Shown here one piece after another: positions 4,446-7,044 of a DNA stretch of 7,044 nt; position 1 is the first letter of the stretch; each line of letters opens with the position of its first letter. Source of the stretch: Anaerolineaceae bacterium. GTDB taxonomy: Bacteria; Chloroflexota; Anaerolineae; Anaerolineales; Anaerolineaceae. A program made the position numbers and the translations under genes. Below the pieces are notes generated by a model. It searched no databases, was not told where the DNA came from, and worked only from the letters and a program-made list of their open reading frames with translations. Where the stretch lies: assembly GCA_003448875.1 (NCBI GenBank), contig DLXG01000250.1:1-7044 (forward strand), read 5' to 3'.

Positions 4446-5732
4446 ATGAACGTTGCCATGATCTCTTATCACACCTGTCCATTAGCAACCCTGGGCGGGA
4501 AAGATACCGGCGGAATGAACGTATATGTTGCAGAATTGACCCGCTTTTTGGGCAAAGCCGGTATCCACGTGGATGTATTCACCCGCTCTCAAGATGAACA
4601 CGTCCCCCACGTTCTCCATAATCTGGGGTATGGCAACCGCGTGGTTCATATCCCCGCCGGGCCGGAAATTCCCCTCCCCAAAAAGGAACTGGCCAGTTAT
4701 CTGCCCGATTTTGTTCAGGGAATCCTGAACTTTACCAATTCCAAAGGATTAAGATACGACCTCATCCACAGCCATTACTGGATGTCCGGAGTTGCTGCTG
4801 AACAATTGAAATCCGCATGGAACACCCCTCTCATCCACATGTACCACACTCTGGTGCTGATGAAAAACCGCGTGGCGCGGACGCCTGAGGAAGTCGAAGG
4901 AGATTACAGACTGGAGGGAGAGCGGCGTATTCTTCAAATTGCCGATCGCATTATTGCTGCCACCCCGGCTGAACAATCTCAACTGGAATTTTTATATGGG
5001 GCAAATTCAAAAAAATTGCGGGTGATTCCGCCCGGTGTAGATTTGAGCCGATTTTATCCCATCCCGCGCGATGAAGCACGCGAGGTTGTTGGTGTCCCAA
5101 TAAAGAATCGCATGATTTTGTTTGTAGGACGAATCGAACCCCTCAAAGGGCTGGAAACTCTCATCCGGGCAGTGGCGTGGATGCAGCAATCTTCCGAACT
5201 GGTGTGTTGCCCGCATTCTCTGGTCATTGTCGGCGGTGACCCGGAAGAAAGTGAATTAAGTGTCAATGCAGAAATGGCACGGTTACAAAATCTGGTTAAG
5301 AGCCTTGGATTACGTGACTTTGTCTTATTCCTTGGTAAACGCGATCAAGAATCACTGCCCTATTATTACTCCGCCGCTGATGTTGTTGTAGTTCCTTCCC
5401 ACTATGAGTCGTTTGGAATGGTTGCTCTTGAAGCTATGGCCTGCGGCACTCCCGTGGTGGCTTCTCAGGTCGGTGGTCTGGCGTTTTTAGTACAAGATGG
5501 AGTGACGGGTTTTGTCGTTCCGGATGGTGAGCCGGAAATTCTCGGAAATCGCCTTAAAGAACTGATTCTCAACCCGGATTTGAGAGACCGCCTCGGTCAA
5601 CAGGCCAATCGGCTTGCCCAATCCTATTCATGGGAACGGATTGCCGGTGAGATCAAGTCAGTCTATCAGGAACTTCTGAATCTCTCCGCCGCTAGCGAAC
5701 CCAGTAGTCAGCGTTTCTTTTCCCCAATATAG
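4446..5732 (+). CDS. GT4-family glycosyltransferase, MshA-like (retaining, GT-B fold)
   Basis: This 428-residue cytoplasmic or membrane-associated enzyme should transfer a sugar from a nucleotide-sugar donor with retention of configuration. The N-terminal Rossmann domain has the loop GGKDTGGMNVYVAEL (17-31), the acceptor-side motif HSHYWMSG (108-115) and MYHTLVLMKNR (132-142). These resemble MshA (GlcNAc to inositol 3-phosphate) and sucrose-phosphate-synthase-like GT4 enzymes. The C-terminal Rossmann domain begins around IPPGVDLSRF (194-203). It has the donor-phosphate pair in GRIEPLKG (R229, K234) and the E-x7-E motif ESFGMVALE (E321, E329), followed by CGTPVVAS. AAGGAA at 4433-4438 lies 7 nt before the ATG. 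No convincing plus-strand promoter is visible; a lone TATAAT at 4264-4269 lacks a -35. No mycothiol genes are nearby, so the acceptor is unknown and a sucrose-type, lipid or inositol-phosphate acceptor is possible. No terminator follows the stop. Confidence 0.92.
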   Translation: MNVAMISYHTCPLATLGGKDTGGMNVYVAELTRFLGKAGIHVDVFTRSQDEHVPHVLHNLGYGNRVVHIPAGPEIPLPKKELASYLPDFVQGILNFTNSKGLRYDLIHSHYWMSGVAAEQLKSAWNTPLIHMYHTLVLMKNRVARTPEEVEGDYRLEGERRILQIADRIIAATPAEQSQLEFLYGANSKKLRVIPPGVDLSRFYPIPRDEAREVVGVPIKNRMILFVGRIEPLKGLETLIRAVAWMQQSSELVCCPHSLVIVGGDPEESELSVNAEMARLQNLVKSLGLRDFVLFLGKRDQESLPYYYSAADVVVVPSHYESFGMVALEAMACGTPVVASQVGGLAFLVQDGVTGFVVPDGEPEILGNRLKELILNPDLRDRLGQQANRLAQSYSWERIAGEIKSVYQELLNLSAASEPSSQRFFSPI

Positions 5733-5742
5733 TTGGTTAGTC

Positions 5743-6561
5743 TTAGACAGGTATTCGGAAAAACACAATCATTACCATTAGCGTACAGAACCAAACCCCC
5801 ACCGCAGCCCATAGATGATGAAGCCGGCTTTCAGCCTTTAAGAACATCCACATCAGGAAAAATATCAAGGCGGACAGAGCAATGAAACCAGTCAGGTAAT
5901 AACTCCACTGGAAGAACTCAAAACTCCCTGCCAGGAAGGTGTGGATACCAAGCCAGAAGCGTAATGTCCAGTCCACTAAAAATACAAAAGCAAGAAATCT
6001 TAACCCGAGCGGAAAGACGGTTTTCCATAAAGTTGCAATCACCAGCACCGCTAATAGCAGCATCACCGCCTCGACCTCGATTGAGATAACGCTCTCTCCC
6101 AAACGTCCGGAGGTGTTTACGGCAAACCAAAGCAGCAAACCCGCTATCAACCCATACCATGCCCGGGTGATCTCGTTATAGCGCATTTGAACACACTTTC
6201 CCAGCGCATAAATACCACCTGCAAGAATGATCAGGGTATAAATCAGTAAACCCGGCGTATCAAATACAATTTCAACCGGTATGGAAAGAAGATTGAACAG
6301 CATGGTAAGCAGGATCATCACTAAAGCCGGTAGAATGCCATCATACAATTTGCTTTTCCACATCTTCGGCCCAAACCAGTTGGATTCAAATACATCGGGA
6401 TTGACGAGTTTAATTGTTTTTTGGAGTCGTCCCTCCGCAGAAGCAACTTCACCGAATCTGCTTTCATTGCCGGTGAGGGGGAGAGATTGGCTGAGCGAAT
6501 AGAGCGTTGGATCTTGTGCTCTGGTCGAATTCTGTACGGATTGGAGGCGTTTCATTATCAT
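5743..6561 (-). CDS. Polytopic membrane protein, unknown function
   Basis: I do not recognise a family. From the ATG at 6561 the protein has 272 residues: a polar N-terminal cytoplasmic-type region of about 70 residues, then roughly seven hydrophobic spans (about 75-97, 103-122, 133-150, 161-180, 184-205, 218-241, 248-268), ending in FFRIPV. There is no signal peptide and no obvious catalytic motif. The frame stays open to an ATG at 6636, but that start lies within the predicted promoter. The 6561 ATG follows AAAGG and GGGA matches at 6567-6576, so it is preferred; the ATG two codons later (6555) is possible. The gene converges on the glycosyltransferase with 10 bp between stop codons. It lies 146 bp downstream of the winged-helix regulator gene on the same strand, with no clear terminator between them, so partial co-transcription is possible. 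Confidence 0.8.
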   Translation of the reverse strand: MIMKRLQSVQNSTRAQDPTLYSLSQSLPLTGNESRFGEVASAEGRLQKTIKLVNPDVFESNWFGPKMWKSKLYDGILPALVMILLTMLFNLLSIPVEIVFDTPGLLIYTLIILAGGIYALGKCVQMRYNEITRAWYGLIAGLLLWFAVNTSGRLGESVISIEVEAVMLLLAVLVIATLWKTVFPLGLRFLAFVFLVDWTLRFWLGIHTFLAGSFEFFQWSYYLTGFIALSALIFFLMWMFLKAESRLHHLWAAVGVWFCTLMVMIVFFRIPV

Positions 6562-6611
6562 AGTCTTCCCGCCTTTAAAACAATGTTTTACCGAGAAAAA
6601 CTCTCGATTAA

Positions 6612-6640
6612 ATACTAAACCAAACCCCCTCTGCAATCAA
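6612..6640 (-). promoter_or_regulatory. Possible promoter of the membrane protein gene
   Basis: TTGATT (6640-6635), a 17-bp spacer and TAGTAT (6617-6612) resemble a sigma70 promoter with two mismatches in each hexamer. An overlapping alternative is TTGCAG with TATTTA at 16 bp. Transcription would start near 6605, leaving about 44 nt before the ATG at 6561. Confidence 0.4.
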
Positions 6641-6676
6641 TCATCGAAACTTACAATTAGTTTTCAGTTTGTTTCA

Positions 6677-6692
6677 GGTGATTTATCTCACA
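6677..6692 (-). promoter_or_regulatory. CRP-like palindromic operator candidate
   Basis: The minus strand reads TGTGA-GATAAA-TCACC, which matches the CRP-type pattern TGTGA-N6-TCACA at nine of ten defined positions. It is centred about 80 bp upstream of the predicted start of the membrane gene and lies just after the stop of the winged-helix gene. Short matches occur by chance, so this is only a candidate. Confidence 0.3.
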
Positions 6693-6707
6693 ACCGGTCT
6701 TTTTAAG

Positions 6708-7044
6708 TCATACTGGTGGATTATCCAGACGCAAACCATAACCACGCACGGTAATCAGGTACGCATGATTGGGATCCAATACCGCCAGTCGGTCACGCAA
6801 TCGTCTTACCAGAGCATCCAAAGCCTGTTCTGATACTCCCACCGCTTCTTCATCCCCCCAGACTGCTAAAACCAGATCCTGTCTAGAAACGACTCTGCCC
6901 TCGTTGTCGTACAGCGCCTCTAAAAGTCGAAATTGGGGTACCGAAAGTGGCGGCAAAAGCTCCTGCCCGCTCACCCACACCCGGCGGGATAATTTATCCA
7001 GCACCAGCCGCTTGTTAAACTTCTGCTCAATCCCTTCAACAGGA
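6708..7044 (-). CDS. Transcriptional regulator, C-terminal OmpR-type winged-helix domain (partial)
   Basis: The frame is open to the right edge, so the start and N-terminal domain lie outside the window; 111 codons and the TGA at 6708 are seen. The sequence is a Trans_reg_C (OmpR/PhoB) DNA-binding domain. LPPLSVPQFRLLEALYDNEG is the first helix region with the usual 'LT..E..LL..L' pattern. VVSRQDLVLAVWGDE follows, then the recognition helix VSEQALDALVRRLRDRL, then the wing YLITVRGYGLRLDNP. The expected Arg-Gly-x-Gly hairpin is intact. A GTG at 7004 could in principle start a domain-only protein, but the preceding codons (VEGIEQKFNKRL) look like a domain linker with no visible Shine-Dalgarno, so truncation by the window is more likely. 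The upstream domain could be a receiver or an FHA domain, as in similar proteins of Chloroflexota; this cannot be told here. Confidence 0.88.
   Translation of the reverse strand, partial: PVEGIEQKFNKRLVLDKLSRRVWVSGQELLPPLSVPQFRLLEALYDNEGRVVSRQDLVLAVWGDEEAVGVSEQALDALVRRLRDRLAVLDPNHAYLITVRGYGLRLDNPPV

Noticed and set aside
4081..4449. Plus-strand open frame of 122 codons spanning the tRNA gene
   Set aside because: It runs through the small membrane gene end, two inverted repeats and the whole tRNA in antisense; it has no coding signature.
5733..5742. Bidirectional terminator between the glycosyltransferase and the membrane protein
   Set aside because: The 10-bp gap and flanking bases contain no stem with a U-tract on either strand.
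6562..6636. N-terminal extension of the membrane protein to the ATG at 6636
   Set aside because: The extension (25 residues, Phe-rich) overlaps the predicted promoter and has no Shine-Dalgarno; the ATG at 6561 is better supported.
1..7044. Insertion sequences, CRISPR arrays, prophage or defence genes
   Set aside because: No transposase or integrase frame, no regularly spaced direct repeats and no terminal inverted repeats with target duplication were seen.

Overview
The window is about 7 kb of bacterial chromosome. It carries most of a histidine biosynthesis operon on the minus strand. To the right lie a tRNA-Thr gene, a GT4 glycosyltransferase, an unrecognised membrane protein and the end of a winged-helix regulator. 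Gene style suggests an anaerobic filamentous Chloroflexota (class Anaerolineae): the protein sequences of the glycosyltransferase and the winged-helix domain resemble that group, as does the long-form HisG. This taxonomic call is inference from remembered sequence style, not from a search.

Bases 1-3858 (minus strand) hold, in transcription order, a promoter, a histidine-rich leader peptide, a Rho-independent attenuator, then hisG, hisC, hisB, hisH and the 5' part of hisA, which runs off the left edge. The genes are tightly packed: two 4-bp ATGA overlaps, one 8-bp overlap and one 3-bp gap. Together they encode step 1 (HisG), the glutamine amidotransferase half of IGP synthase (HisH), the ProFAR isomerase (HisA), IGP dehydratase (HisB) and histidinol-phosphate aminotransferase (HisC). 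hisD is not in its usual place between hisG and hisC; hisF and hisI/E could lie beyond the left edge.

The most striking element is the his leader (about 3687-3858). A short reading frame with five consecutive His codons ends just after an 8-nt segment that is perfectly complementary to the apex of a strong GC-rich terminator hairpin located directly before hisG. This is the layout of classic ribosome-mediated transcription attenuation. The promoter is spaced so that transcription would begin at or within a few bases of the leader ATG, so the leader peptide may be translated from a leaderless or nearly leaderless mRNA.

Bases 3971-4171 (plus strand) encode a 66-residue Cys-containing single-span membrane protein, followed by two inverted repeats (4201-4230 and 4265-4303). 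A complete tRNA-Thr(CGT) lies at 4323-4395 on the minus strand. It is divergent from a MshA-like GT4 glycosyltransferase (4446-5732, plus), and the tRNA promoter sits in the short gap between them. The glycosyltransferase converges, with only 10 bp between stop codons, on a polytopic membrane protein (5743-6561, minus). Upstream of that gene are a sigma70-like promoter and a CRP-like palindrome, then the C-terminal OmpR-type DNA-binding domain of a regulator that is cut by the right edge.
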